Assembly (NCBI GenBank): GCA_963823165.1
Contig: CAWGKV010000030.1
Span: 85,672 to 149,671 of the forward strand
Direction: 5' to 3'
DNA: 64,000 nt
Source of the DNA: Roseiarcus sp963823165
Lineage (GTDB): Bacteria; Pseudomonadota; Alphaproteobacteria; Rhizobiales; Beijerinckiaceae
The position numbers were made by a program, and so were the translations under genes. Within the stretch, counting starts at the first letter, position 1, and each line of letters starts with the position of its first letter. This document shows positions 35,947 to 45,104 of this stretch, piece after piece. A model generated the notes under the pieces. The model made no database searches. It had not been told where the DNA came from and saw nothing but the letters and a program-made list of their open reading frames with translations.

Positions 35947-35970
35947 TGTAGGCGCGACCGCTGGTCGACA
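35947..35970. repeat. dispersed palindrome, copy C
   Basis: TGTAGGCGCGACCGCTGGTC then GACA; a shorter, imperfect member of the GGCGCGGTC palindrome family, between hisS and tRNA-Leu. Confidence 0.55.
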
Positions 35971-36049
35971 AGAGGGATTCAGAGGGATCCCCTGACGTTG
36001 ACCCTCCGCTGCGGGGCGTTCTATAGGACTGCCGCCGCTTTAATTGCGG

Positions 36050-36134
36050 GCCCCTATGGCGGAACTGGTAGACGCGTCCGACTCAAAATCGGATTCCGCA
36101 AGGAGTGCTGGTTCGATTCCGGCTAGGGGCACCA
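36050..36134 (+). tRNA. tRNA-Leu (CAA)
   Basis: An 85-base tRNA including the encoded CCA end. The acceptor stem GCCCCTA pairs with TAGGGGC. The anticodon stem TCCGA/TCGGA encloses the loop CTCAAAA, giving anticodon CAA for UUG. A long variable arm, GATTCCGCAAGGAGTG-like, and the TTCGATTCC T-loop identify a class II leucine tRNA. Confidence 0.95.
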
Positions 36135-36424
36135 TCATCGATCAGGCCGCAGACGCGACAAGCGGCGGCGCTTGCGTTCGGAGCTACTGGACCGGGATCG
36201 CGATCGCGCGTCGAACAACCACATCCAGCAGGCCAAGCAGGACCAGGGGCGCCAACGGCATGGCAACCGGCCTGCTTCCGCGCTTCCGCGCCCCTTCTTG
36301 CGTCAAGGCCTTGACACTACAAAAATCATGCGCTCGGCCCGCGACTGAAATTCCGGTCCATGGCGCGGACAGATGGTTGGTCGGCCTTTCAAAAACATGC
36401 CCGTCGGCCCATGTTCACCATTGA
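36135..36424. other. intergenic region after tRNA-Leu
   Basis: 290 bp with no supported gene, integrase, or duplicate of the tRNA 3' end that would mark an integration site. Confidence 0.35.
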
Positions 36425-37003
36425 GTGGCTGAAGTGACCGCGTTCCTCATTCTCGCTTACGCCGCGACGATCCCGCTCGCGAATTTCCTGATCGGCCATA
36501 TCGGGACCGTCTGCGACCCTGGCGGACCCTGCCTGATCCCGGTCTTCCCCGGTGTGCTCGCGCCTTCCGGCGTCCTCGTCGTCGGCGCGGCGCTCGTCTT
36601 GCGCGACCTCGTCCAGCGCCGGGCCGGAGCCCTGGCGAGTCTCGCCTGCGTCGTCGGCGGCGCCGCCTTTTCGGCCGCCGTCGCGCCGCCCGCGCTTGTC
36701 GTCGCCTCGGCGACGGCCTTCCTGTTTTCGGAGCTGGCGGATTTTTCGGTCTATACGCCGCTCGCGCAGCGGTCGTTTCTGTTCGCGGTCGCCGCCAGTT
36801 GCGCAGCCGGGGCGCTCGTCGACAGCGCGCTCTTTCTCTGGCTCGCCTTCCGCTCGCTCGAGCATCTCGAGGGCCAGGTCGTCGGAAAGATCTATGCTGC
36901 CCTCGCGTTCCTCGCGTGGCGCTGTTTGGCGCGAGCCAACACGGCTGGCGGATTCCGCAGCCGCGGCCACAAGGAGCGCGCCTGCGTCGAGACGCCGGAT
37001 TGA
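36425..37003 (+). CDS. VUT family protein (YhhQ-like, putative queuosine precursor transporter)
   Basis: A 192-residue membrane protein. The YhhQ/VUT family is shown by YAATIPLANFLIGHIGTVC at the start, then VLRDLVQRRAG and SELADFSVYTPL in the middle and CAAGALVDSALFLWLAF in the fifth span. Family members import the queuosine precursors preQ0/preQ1. Starts are GTG at 36425 or 36434. Located 0.3 kb downstream of tRNA-Leu; queuosine genes are not seen nearby, so the role is family inference. Confidence 0.85.
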   Translation: MAEVTAFLILAYAATIPLANFLIGHIGTVCDPGGPCLIPVFPGVLAPSGVLVVGAALVLRDLVQRRAGALASLACVVGGAAFSAAVAPPALVVASATAFLFSELADFSVYTPLAQRSFLFAVAASCAAGALVDSALFLWLAFRSLEHLEGQVVGKIYAALAFLAWRCLARANTAGGFRSRGHKERACVETPD

Positions 37004-37100
37004 CCGCGTTTTCCTCGACCCGCTTCACCATCTATTGTTCAAGACGCCGGAACCTGCGTCCCGCGATCCGGTTGCTCCGGCTCACGAGAGGAGCACGTTC

Positions 37101-37352
37101 ATGATCAAACCGATCGCACTGGCATTCGCTGTGGCCATGGCGCTTGCGCCGTCTGCGGCGCCAGCCCAATACTACGGCCCCGCCGGGGCCCCGGGAGCGA
37201 CCAACCGGCCAATGCGGACGCCACAGCGCTCGGCGCGGGTGGCGCGCCCGTGGATTGGACAGGCGCCGCGCGAAGACATTCCCCCGATTTCCCGCAACCC
37301 AAACGACTGCGTCAAGACCATGTGCACGTGCTTGAGCGGAGGAGGCTGCTGA
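37101..37352 (+). CDS. small secreted cysteine-rich protein
   Basis: An 83-residue protein with a signal peptide (LAFAVAMALAPSAAPAQ). The mature region is Pro/Arg-rich and ends NDCVKTMCTCLSGGGC, with four Cys. GAGAGGAG about 9-15 bases upstream supports ATG 37101. No family recognised. It overlaps nothing and is on the same strand as the VUT gene. Confidence 0.7.
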   Translation: MIKPIALAFAVAMALAPSAAPAQYYGPAGAPGATNRPMRTPQRSARVARPWIGQAPREDIPPISRNPNDCVKTMCTCLSGGGC

Positions 37353-37385
37353 TAGCTGCCCTTGTGGAGGCTTGGCGAACGGCTT

Positions 37386-37988
37386 TCAGCGGCTGGCCCC
37401 ACGCGCCGCCGCCGTCAGCTGCTTCAACAAATGTGGGGTGACGTCCGTGGTGACCGGCAACCCATGCGTGCGCTCGAATTGGCGTAGCGCTTCCTCCGTC
37501 GCCGCGCCTTCGACGCCGTCGGGCTTGACCGAATAACCCAGCTTCGCAAGCGCGCCCTGCGCCGCCTGGACCGTCCGGTCGCCGCGCGGCTCTCCTCGCA
37601 AAAGCTCCCCTATCTGATCTTGCGGGCGGATCGGTGGTTCGCCTCCGCCCTCGAACTTGGGCGGAGGCGCCTGGGCGGAAGCCGAAGCGGCGGGAGCCAG
37701 GTTCGCCGAAGCGGGCGCCCGAACCGCGGATGCGTTCGTGGGCGCCGGCAAAACATGCCGCCGCGCCGGCGCGAAGAGAGGCGCGGGATGCCGCTCCCGC
37801 TGGAGCAGGAGGGCATTGACGCCGATTCCGGCGAGCAGAGCGGAAAAAGCCGCGCCGACATACACACGCGCCGGCAAGACGCGCACGCGTTCGACTAGGC
37901 TCCGGACGGTCCCGCGGGAGGCTGCCGGCGAGTTGGCCGGCCGGACGAGGATCGAATCGTTCCTGACCCGCGCCAGCGCCTCAGACAT
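37386..37988 (-). CDS. peptidoglycan-binding domain protein
   Basis: A 200-residue protein: basic N-terminus, one span (VYVGAAFSALLAGIGVNALLL, about 42-62), a Pro/Ala-rich linker (70-125), and a C-terminal PG_binding_1-like domain (VQAAQGALAKLGY, DGVEGAATEEALRQFERTHGL). It probably anchors to the cell wall from the inner membrane. Similar domain proteins occur in many rhizobial genomes; partner enzyme not seen. ATG at 37988. Confidence 0.85.
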   Translation of the reverse strand: MSEALARVRNDSILVRPANSPAASRGTVRSLVERVRVLPARVYVGAAFSALLAGIGVNALLLQRERHPAPLFAPARRHVLPAPTNASAVRAPASANLAPAASASAQAPPPKFEGGGEPPIRPQDQIGELLRGEPRGDRTVQAAQGALAKLGYSVKPDGVEGAATEEALRQFERTHGLPVTTDVTPHLLKQLTAAARGASR

Positions 37989-38456
37989 CAGGGTCTCCGT
38001 GGTCTCTCACTGGCGCGAGCGTCGCGCTCTGCGTCCCGGCCGCCGAGACTGAACCATCGACGATGTTTCGCCAAGCCTTCCTGAAAACCCCATTTGGGCA
38101 GGGCCCGTGAATCCCAATCACCGAGCGTCATGGGGCGCCGTGCCTCTCGGCGGTCGCGACGACCCAAGCGGGCGAAACGACCTGGGGGACCGGTTGCGTC
38201 AGCTGGACATCCGTGAAGGGCGGCTGGAACGTTCACAGGCTCCGAACCCGCAATTTGCCTCCGCCTTCGCTCAAGCGAAGCGCCCGCAGGTTGCGAGCTC
38301 GTCGTCCAGTCACCCACCCGCCGTCGGCACAACATCGCGCCGGCGGCGCTGACGTTACGCCCGTTTGTCTTAAGCGCTAATGAAGGTTTGGCGAGGGGCG
38401 CGTGCGACGTCCGCGACGTCCCGCCAGGCAACGACGCTCCCGACGCCTCTCGCTTC
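37989..38456. other. intergenic region, no gene seen
   Basis: 468 bp between the peptidoglycan-binding and TetR genes. Open frames present here lack ribosome sites and resemble no family. No repeats or terminators visible. Confidence 0.35.
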
Positions 38457-39056
38457 CTAGGCGTCTCGGCCGGCGGACGTCACGGCCAGCAGGTCGAGCA
38501 GCAATGGGGCCAGATCGGGCGCGGCGTCAGGCGGCGTCCCTTCGCGAGAGACGGCGGTCGTGATGCCGTGCTGAGCCAAGTCGGCCGTTCCGTAAGCGGC
38601 GCCGAAAATGAGCGCCGAAATCTGCTCGGGGTCGCCGGACTTGATTTCGCCTCCCTGCTGCGCTGCCCGTACAAGCGAGGACACGGCCCCGAACGCGTGG
38701 CGAACCTCCGCGCCGAGGGGGCTCTCCTCACGACTGACCTCGAGTAGGAATCGGTAGCGAACGGGAAAACGCCGTGCGAAATCGAAATAGGCCCGCAACA
38801 GGCGGTCCAAGGCTCCGAAAGGCGAGGGCGCGTCGCGCTTGGCCTTTTCGAGAGCTGTTTGGAAGTAGTCGAGGTTCGCCCGCACCATCGCTTCGAGCAG
38901 GGCGCGCTTGTCCTCGTAATGGCGGTAAGGGGCCGACTGGGAAATCCCAGCCGCGTCCCCGACCGCACGCAGCGTCACCGCGCCCGGGCCGCCGGTGTCG
39001 AGCAGCCGCATCGCGGAGGCAAGAATACGATCCTTGGTCGATGGCACAGTCGACAT
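38457..39056 (-). CDS. TetR-family transcriptional regulator
   Basis: A 199-residue regulator. The N-terminal HTH is KDRILASAMRLLDTGGPGAVTLRAVGDAAGISQSAPYRHYEDKRALLEAM, with the TetR-typical ISQSAPYRHYEDK. The C-terminal helical domain (WHG-type, SRFDFARRFPVRYRFLLE-like) binds an unknown ligand. ATG 39056. Possible imperfect palindrome GGGATTGCATTTGCAACCC at 39090-39108 upstream could be its own operator. The target genes are not obvious; neighbours are a CreA protein and an unrelated wall protein. Confidence 0.9.
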   Translation of the reverse strand: MSTVPSTKDRILASAMRLLDTGGPGAVTLRAVGDAAGISQSAPYRHYEDKRALLEAMVRANLDYFQTALEKAKRDAPSPFGALDRLLRAYFDFARRFPVRYRFLLEVSREESPLGAEVRHAFGAVSSLVRAAQQGGEIKSGDPEQISALIFGAAYGTADLAQHGITTAVSREGTPPDAAPDLAPLLLDLLAVTSAGRDA

Positions 39057-39334
39057 GCGATACATAGCCCGCTTTGCCCAGTCAACCCAGGGATTGCATT
39101 TGCAACCCCTCCGATTGTGTTTAAACCTATTCTCTTCGCTTTTCAACCGGGGCGAAGCAGGAAAATTTAGCAGCTGGGGGCGAGAGGCGCGAATTGGGTG
39201 GAAGCGCGAGCGGCTCCGCGTTCGCGAGCGAAGCGACGACGCGGCCGGTCCGGCATAGGAAAGCGGCCTCTGACCCGCGACGCATGCCTGCGCGATGCCC
39301 CTTTCCGGTGGCCGGTTTGGTCACCGTCGCGGCG

Positions 39335-39862
39335 TCAGCGAAGAAAGTCAGCGCATTTCTGGACGTCGCCCGCTCCTGCGCCCCAAGGCTGGATCGGAAC
39401 GGTCGAAGTGGAATTCTTCGGCGAGCCTTCGATTAGTTTGTCGCTGTAAGTCATGTATACGAGTATGTTACGCCTCGTGTCACACCCTCTGACGATTTGC
39501 ATTTTCTTGAAGAAGATCGATCGCCTTTCGCTGAACACCACGTCACCCTGAGAGAATTTCTCCTTGAACTTGATCGGACCATATTGACGGCAGGCGAGAG
39601 AAATATCGGACGTCTGTTCGGCCAGGCCCAAGGCGCCGGAGAGACCTCCTTTTTCGGGAGTGGTGTAGTGACACGCGACCCCTTCGACGGCCGGGTCGTC
39701 GATGCCGTAGACGGCGAGCTTATCGTTCGGGGTCAGGAATTTGAACGTCGTTGATTTGCGGAAAATCAGGTCCGGATCCAGCGAATCGGCACGCGCCGGC
39801 AAAAGCGGCGACGACAGAGACAGCAACGCCGCGACGAGTGCGGCCCTTCGCAAAACGGACAT
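39335..39862 (-). CDS. creA: CreA family protein
   Basis: A 175-residue exported protein of the CreA family. Signal peptide (MSVLRRAALVAALLSLSSPLLPARA), then FKFLTPNDKLAVYGIDDPAVEGVACHY, a hallmark of the family, followed by SDISLACRQYGPIKF, FSQGDVVFSERRSIFFKKMQIVRG and NILVYMTYSDKLIEGSPKNS. Function unknown (periplasmic). ATG 39862 is used; the longer frame begins at a TTG. Confidence 0.92.
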   Translation of the reverse strand: MSVLRRAALVAALLSLSSPLLPARADSLDPDLIFRKSTTFKFLTPNDKLAVYGIDDPAVEGVACHYTTPEKGGLSGALGLAEQTSDISLACRQYGPIKFKEKFSQGDVVFSERRSIFFKKMQIVRGCDTRRNILVYMTYSDKLIEGSPKNSTSTVPIQPWGAGAGDVQKCADFLR

Positions 39863-40088
39863 CGGCAAGCCTGCTCTTTTTCGGGGTTGGCGCGAAGCCG
39901 GAAGATACGAGCCTTTGGCCTTCCCGCCAATCGCCGGCGGAGGGTCGCGGCCGAGTATATCAGCTGTGTGTCCGTCGTCCTTCCCGCTGGCGCCGGACGA
40001 AGTTGACGGGCATATTATCCGGGAGCTCTGATGGGCTCAACGTTTCCTCTCCTCTTCGTGGAACGACGGGGCTTTGGCGCCTGGACAA

Positions 40089-42599
40089 ATGTCGACTGCT
40101 TTCGCCGATGAGGACTCCGCCGCCCGACGCCTCGACGCCTGGACGCGCGGCTACGAACCCTTGGCCGGAATTCCCGATGAATACATGGACGCGGATGGCC
40201 GCTGTCGTCCGCATTGGCGGCGGTTGCTCTCGGCTCTCGCCGCCTTCGAACCCAATGAAATGCGGCAGCGCTTCTCGGCCGCGGATCGAAGAATTCGCAG
40301 CCGCGGACTTTCTTATCGCGTCGCAGGCGAGAAGAACGAGCGGGTCTGGCCGATCAGCCGGATGCCTCTACTGGTCGGAGAAGCCGAGTGGCGCCAGATC
40401 GCGCAGGGGGTCGCACAGCGGGCGGAGCTGATGGAGCGCGTTCTCGCCGACGTCTACGGCGAAGGCCGCCTGATCGCGGAAGGCGCGCTTCCCGCATCGG
40501 CGGTGGCTGGTTCCACCGATTTTATCGCCGCAATGCGAGGCGTCAGGCCGCCTGGCGGAAGATGGCTGCGCCTTTACGCGGTTGACATCGGCCGCGGGCC
40601 GGATGGCGGATGGTGGGTGCTCGGAGACAGGGCGCAGGCCCCGTCCGGCTGCGGTTATGCGCTCGAAAACCGCCTCGTCGTCTCCCAGGCCTTTCCGGAT
40701 CTCTACGCGCAACTCAACGTCGAACGGCTCGCCCCGTTTTTTCGCGCGCTAGCGGCCGGTCTGAGAGCAGCGGGAGATCGCGCCGAGCCGCGCATCGGAA
40801 TCCTGAGCCCGGGTCCGATGAGCCTCACCTACTCCGAACAGGCCTATCTCGCCCGCTATCTCGGCTTTCTGCTGGTGGAAGGCGATGATCTGGTCATGCG
40901 CGACGGCAGGATATTCATCCGCACGATCGCAGGCCTCAAACGTTGTGACGTCCTATGGAGACATGTCGACGCCGACTGGTGCGACCCGCTCGAGTTGAAC
41001 TCGTCGTCGCGCATCGGCGTACCTGGTCTGCTCGAGGCCATTCGGCAGGGCGGCGTGGCGATCGAAAACATGCCCGGCGCGGGTCTGGTCGAATCGCGCG
41101 CCATGCTCGCCTTCGCGCCCGCGCTCGCGAGGCGGCTTCTCGACGAAAAACTGCTGTTGCCGAATATCGCGACCTGGTGGTGCGGCCAGGCACGCGAGCG
41201 CGAGCGGGTCCTCGACGAATTCGACTGCATTTCGATCGGCTCTGCGTTCGGCGGCGAGCTTCCGGCTTTGCAGGGACGGACGAGCGTCATGGTGGAAGAG
41301 CTCACGCAGAGCGAACGAGGCCGCTTGCGCGACTCGATCGTGTCGCGGGGATTGGACTACGTAGGGCAGGAAGTCGTGCGCCTGTCGACGACGCCGCGCT
41401 GGGCGGAAGACAGGCTCGAACCTCGGCCGTTCGTCCTGCGCGTCTATTGCGCCGCCGCCCGCGACGGCTGGCGGGTGATGCCGGGCGGATTCTGCCGGAT
41501 CTCCGACCAACCGGATGCGCGCGCCGTTTCGATGGGCGACGGCGTCGAATCCGCCGACGTCTGGGTGCTCGCCCAGAATGCCGTCGAGGCGTCGACCCTT
41601 CTGCCCTCTCGTGAGACCGTTCGGATCACGCGGCTACTCGGAAACCTGCCGAGCCGCGCCGCGGACAATCTCTTCTGGTTCGGGCGCTATCTCGAACGCG
41701 CCGAGGCTACGTTGCGCGTCGTGCGTTGCCTCGGCGCGCATTCGGTCGATCCCGACGCGCCCATGCGTCTCGGCCGGCAATCGCTGGAAAAACTGATGGG
41801 GGCGCTCGTCGGCTGGGGCGCGGTCGATGCCGCGGCTGCAGCGGAAGGCGCGACCGCCGCAGGCAATCAGGGCCTGCGCGACCCCGTCCGTTACGGATCG
41901 GCGCTTTCTCTCGCCCGCTCGGCGCGAAACGCCGCTTCCGTCATTCGAGAGCGCCTGACCTATCAGACCTGGGAGCTGATCGGACGGCTCGAGAACACGG
42001 CCGACCCGCCGCCTCAGCGGAACCTGTCGGCCGGTGAGATCGTCGACGTCGCCGACGAGGCGCTGACAATCATTGCCGCTTTGTCCGGGCTGTTCGACGA
42101 GAACTTCAACCGGGGCGCTGGCTGGGTGTTCTACGTGATCGGACGCTGCGTCGAGAGAGGCGCGAATACGTGCCGCCTGCTCCGCCAGTTCGCCGGTGAC
42201 CACGCGACTGAGCACGCGCTCGGGGTGATGCTCGACCTTATCGATTCTCAGATCACTTACAGCTCGAGATATCTGGTCGGCCCCGCCTTGGCCCCGGTGC
42301 GCGACATGGCGTTGCTCGACCCGTTCAACCCTCGCTCTGTCGCGTTTCAGGTCAACCGGATCGAAGAGGGAATCGCGACCCTCCCCGTGCTCCGCCGGGA
42401 CGGCATTCTCGAGGAGCCGAAACGGCTGACGACGCTTCTCAGCGCCGAATTGACGACGGAAAGGCCCGAGTTGCTGAACGAGGCGCGGATTCTCGCAATC
42501 GAGCAGAGCCTGTTGGCCCTGGCGAATGCGATCGCCGCCCGGTATTTCTTGCAAGGCGCTGGCCAGGGGCGGGCTGAAAAGGTTACGGGACTCGCGTGA
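40089..42599 (+). CDS. circularly permuted ATP-grasp / alpha-E fusion protein
   Basis: An 836-residue fusion. Residues about 50-470 are a circularly permuted ATP-grasp domain (DUF404/DUF407) with RGLSYRV, PAEVMERVLADVYG-like and YSEQAYLARYLGFLLVEGDDLV, PNIATWWCGQ. The C-terminal half (about 520-830) is the all-helical alpha-E domain (DUF403): RAADNLFWFGRYLERAEATLRV, then LFDENFNRGAGWVFYVIGRCVERG. These occur as separate genes in most genomes and are predicted to ligate amino-acid-like groups and act with transglutaminase-type proteases in peptide metabolism. ATG 40089. GTGA overlap with the following transglutaminase gene. Confidence 0.92.
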   Translation: MSTAFADEDSAARRLDAWTRGYEPLAGIPDEYMDADGRCRPHWRRLLSALAAFEPNEMRQRFSAADRRIRSRGLSYRVAGEKNERVWPISRMPLLVGEAEWRQIAQGVAQRAELMERVLADVYGEGRLIAEGALPASAVAGSTDFIAAMRGVRPPGGRWLRLYAVDIGRGPDGGWWVLGDRAQAPSGCGYALENRLVVSQAFPDLYAQLNVERLAPFFRALAAGLRAAGDRAEPRIGILSPGPMSLTYSEQAYLARYLGFLLVEGDDLVMRDGRIFIRTIAGLKRCDVLWRHVDADWCDPLELNSSSRIGVPGLLEAIRQGGVAIENMPGAGLVESRAMLAFAPALARRLLDEKLLLPNIATWWCGQARERERVLDEFDCISIGSAFGGELPALQGRTSVMVEELTQSERGRLRDSIVSRGLDYVGQEVVRLSTTPRWAEDRLEPRPFVLRVYCAAARDGWRVMPGGFCRISDQPDARAVSMGDGVESADVWVLAQNAVEASTLLPSRETVRITRLLGNLPSRAADNLFWFGRYLERAEATLRVVRCLGAHSVDPDAPMRLGRQSLEKLMGALVGWGAVDAAAAAEGATAAGNQGLRDPVRYGSALSLARSARNAASVIRERLTYQTWELIGRLENTADPPPQRNLSAGEIVDVADEALTIIAALSGLFDENFNRGAGWVFYVIGRCVERGANTCRLLRQFAGDHATEHALGVMLDLIDSQITYSSRYLVGPALAPVRDMALLDPFNPRSVAFQVNRIEEGIATLPVLRRDGILEEPKRLTTLLSAELTTERPELLNEARILAIEQSLLALANAIAARYFLQGAGQGRAEKVTGLA

Positions 42600-43465
42600 T
42601 CTACGACGTCACCCACGTCACGCGATACACTTATGGCGCGACCGTCGAGCTGACGAACGGAATCGTGCGCCTGATGCCGGTATCGAGGGACGGCCAGACC
42701 CTGGAGCGTTTCGACCTCGCCACAACGCCCCCTTGCCTGGCCCCGACGGAGAGGCTCGACCCGTTCGGCAACAGGATTCTGAGCCTCAGGATCGAGAAGC
42801 CGCACCGCGAGCTTTCGGTGACTGCGGCGTCCCGTGTACGTGTCGATCGTCCCCCTGCCGCCGACGAATCGCCGCCGTGGGAGGCCGTCGCCGCGGAAGC
42901 GCTGGCGAGCGATTCGCTCGAGCCGGGTTCTCCCGCATGTGCTCTTTATCCGTCACGTCGCATAGAGCTTTTCGACGAGGCCACGGCTTATGCTCGAAGA
43001 AGCTTCGCTGGTGGGCGTCCGACCCATGAGGCGGCGCTTGAGCTGGCGAGCCGGATCCGCTCGGATTTCATTTACGACCCAGAAGCGACGGAGGTGGGCA
43101 CCCCTGCGCCGGCCGCTTTCCAGCAGCGACGAGGCGTGTGCCAGGACTTCGCCAACATCATGATCGCGGGGTTGCGAGGCCTCGCGCTTCCGGCGCTCTA
43201 TGTCAGCGGCTACATCCGCACGTTACCGCCGCCGGGGAAGAAAAGGCTCGAGGGCGCAGACGCCTCGCACGCCTGGGCGGCGCTGTGGTGCGGATCGCGA
43301 CTGGGCTGGCTCGGCTTCGATCCCACCAACGCCATGCCTGTCGGCAACGACCACATCGAGATCGCCCGGGGGCGCGATTATTCGGACGCTTCGCCGATCG
43401 AGAGCATGGTCCTGTCGTCCGGCTCCCAGCGGCTCGATGTGGCCGTCGACGTCGTCCCCGCATAA
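42596..43465 (+). CDS. transglutaminase family protein
   Basis: A 289-residue transglutaminase-like cysteine peptidase. N-terminal Bact_transglu_N region (IYDVTHVTRYTYGATVELTNGIVRLMP), then the core domain with catalytic RRGVCQDFAN (Cys), ADASHAWAALW (His), and LGFDPTNAM (Asp). GTG at 42596 overlaps the ATP-grasp/alpha-E stop by 4 bases, confirming the linked system. Role in peptide processing is predicted from gene association in the literature. Confidence 0.94.
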   Translation: MIYDVTHVTRYTYGATVELTNGIVRLMPVSRDGQTLERFDLATTPPCLAPTERLDPFGNRILSLRIEKPHRELSVTAASRVRVDRPPAADESPPWEAVAAEALASDSLEPGSPACALYPSRRIELFDEATAYARRSFAGGRPTHEAALELASRIRSDFIYDPEATEVGTPAPAAFQQRRGVCQDFANIMIAGLRGLALPALYVSGYIRTLPPPGKKRLEGADASHAWAALWCGSRLGWLGFDPTNAMPVGNDHIEIARGRDYSDASPIESMVLSSGSQRLDVAVDVVPA

Positions 43466-43543
43466 CGGAGCGGACGCTTTCCGCGGCTGGCGGCCGGTGC
43501 GCGAACGTGGTTTAAGGCGCCGCTGGCGGAGAGGACTGTTCAG

Positions 43544-43780
43544 ATGGCGGATCATTCCATCGCGCATTTTCACAATCAGCCCGGCGTCCCGACGATCCGG
43601 GTGCGGGTGAAAGAATTCATGTGCATCGGCGCCATGCCGCCGTTCGATCACCCCCACATCTTCATCGACATGGGCGACGACAACGACGCGATCTGCTCAT
43701 ACTGCTCGACGCGTTTCGTCTACGACGACACGATTCCCGGTGTTTGCGAGCCGCCCGAGTGCGAACTCGTCGATGCCTGA
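43544..43780 (+). CDS. zinc-finger domain protein (zf-CHCC, NDUFS6-like)
   Basis: A 78-residue zinc-binding protein. Readable ligands: MGDDNDAICSYCSTRFVYD (Cys-x2-Cys) and MPPFDHPHIFIDMG (His), then GVCEPPEC. The domain matches that of the complex I subunit NDUFS6. The gene is 4 bases from an FAD monooxygenase start and probably shares its transcript. Its role in alphaproteobacterial complex I is inferred from the family. Confidence 0.9.
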   Translation: MADHSIAHFHNQPGVPTIRVRVKEFMCIGAMPPFDHPHIFIDMGDDNDAICSYCSTRFVYDDTIPGVCEPPECELVDA

Positions 43781-43783
43781 GCG

Positions 43784-44968
43784 ATGAGCCGGCGCGCCAT
43801 CATTGCCGGCGCGGGAATTGGAGGCCTTTCGACGGCTCTGGCGCTCTCGCAGGCGGGTTTCGACGTCACTTTGTACGAGCAGGCGCGCGCGCTCGAGGAA
43901 TTCGGGGCGGGGCTCCAGCTGACGCCGAATGCGACGCGCGTTCTTGCGCGTTTCGGCGTCCTCGACCGCGTGCGCGCCCTCTCGACGATCCCGGACGCAA
44001 TCTCGGCGTTGCGGGGTTCTGACGACGCCGTCCTCGTGCGGATGGAGCTGAGCGACGCGGAGCGCCGCTGGGGAGCGCCCTATCTCGCTTTGCATCGCGC
44101 CGACCTCCAGCGTGGGCTGGCGGAGGCGGTCGAGAATCGCCCGGACGTTCGCCTGCAGTTCGGATCGATGGTCGCCGGGGCGGCGGCCGAGGGCGATTGG
44201 GTCTCCGTCGGACTGAAGAGGGGCGCTGCGGCCGTTCAGGATCGAGCGGAACTCCTCATAGGCGCGGACGGGCTGCGCTCCCGCGTTCGCGAACGGCTAG
44301 GGCTGGGAGACGCCGGCAAGGCGGCGTTCACCGGACGGGTCGCGTTTCGCGCCACGGTGGATTCGAGCCTCGTCGACACCCGCTGGAGCCGCCCGGAAGT
44401 GATCCTGCGCTTGGGTCCGAACGCGCATCTCGTTCATTACCCGCTGCGAAAAGGCTCGGTCGTCAACCTGGTCGCCGTCATCGAAGCGAGGTGGCGGAGC
44501 GCGCCCGACGATCATCCGTGGGACGGAGAGGCCGACCGGGCGGTGCTCGAGCGCGCTTTCGCCCGCTGGTCGGGCTCGACGCAAAAGCTTCTCGCGGCGG
44601 CGTCCAACTGGCGGGCATGGCCGCTCTACGGCCGGTCGCCGATCGGGAGCTTCTCGCTCGGCCGCATCGCGCTGGTTGGCGACGCGGCGCACCCGATGGT
44701 CCCGTTTCTCGCCCAGGGCGCCGCGCAGGCGATCGAGGATGCCGGAGCGCTGGGACGCGCCCTGTCGCAGCCGAGCCCCATTCCCGAAGCGCATGCGGCC
44801 TATTCACGTTGCCGGGTGGCTCGCGCGACCCGGGTCCAGGTCGAGGCGCTGAGGCAGGGCCGCATCTATCACCTGAGCGGGCCAGCGGCGCTCGCTCGGG
44901 ACGTCGCGTTGCGGCTCATGGGACCTGAGAGGCTCAAGGCCCGCTACGACTGGCTTTACGGAGCGTGA
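43784..44968 (+). CDS. FAD-dependent monooxygenase
   Basis: A 394-residue class A flavoprotein monooxygenase (PHBH fold). GAGIGGLSTALAL (about 8-20) binds the ADP part, LLIGADGLRSRVRERL is the DG motif, and VGDAAHPMVPFLAQGAAQAIEDA is the GD motif. Resembles 3-hydroxybenzoate 6-hydroxylase/salicylate hydroxylase; ubiquinone-like hydroxylases are an alternative. It directly follows the NDUFS6-like gene. Confidence 0.9.
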   Translation: MSRRAIIAGAGIGGLSTALALSQAGFDVTLYEQARALEEFGAGLQLTPNATRVLARFGVLDRVRALSTIPDAISALRGSDDAVLVRMELSDAERRWGAPYLALHRADLQRGLAEAVENRPDVRLQFGSMVAGAAAEGDWVSVGLKRGAAAVQDRAELLIGADGLRSRVRERLGLGDAGKAAFTGRVAFRATVDSSLVDTRWSRPEVILRLGPNAHLVHYPLRKGSVVNLVAVIEARWRSAPDDHPWDGEADRAVLERAFARWSGSTQKLLAAASNWRAWPLYGRSPIGSFSLGRIALVGDAAHPMVPFLAQGAAQAIEDAGALGRALSQPSPIPEAHAAYSRCRVARATRVQVEALRQGRIYHLSGPAALARDVALRLMGPERLKARYDWLYGA

Positions 44969-45104
44969 GCCGGTTTCCGGATGATCGGCTCGGAGGCCAA
45001 TAAGCGCCGCGGCCAAAACCCGAAGCCGGACCAAAAGACGAGGAAAAAAGGCTTGGCTCCTCTTGGCTTTCCGACGTCCAAATCGGGGCCGAGGCCAGCG
45101 TCGG

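Noticed and set aside
36135..36424. Integration site at the tRNA-Leu 3' end
   Set aside because: No repeated tRNA end or integrase gene in the following region.
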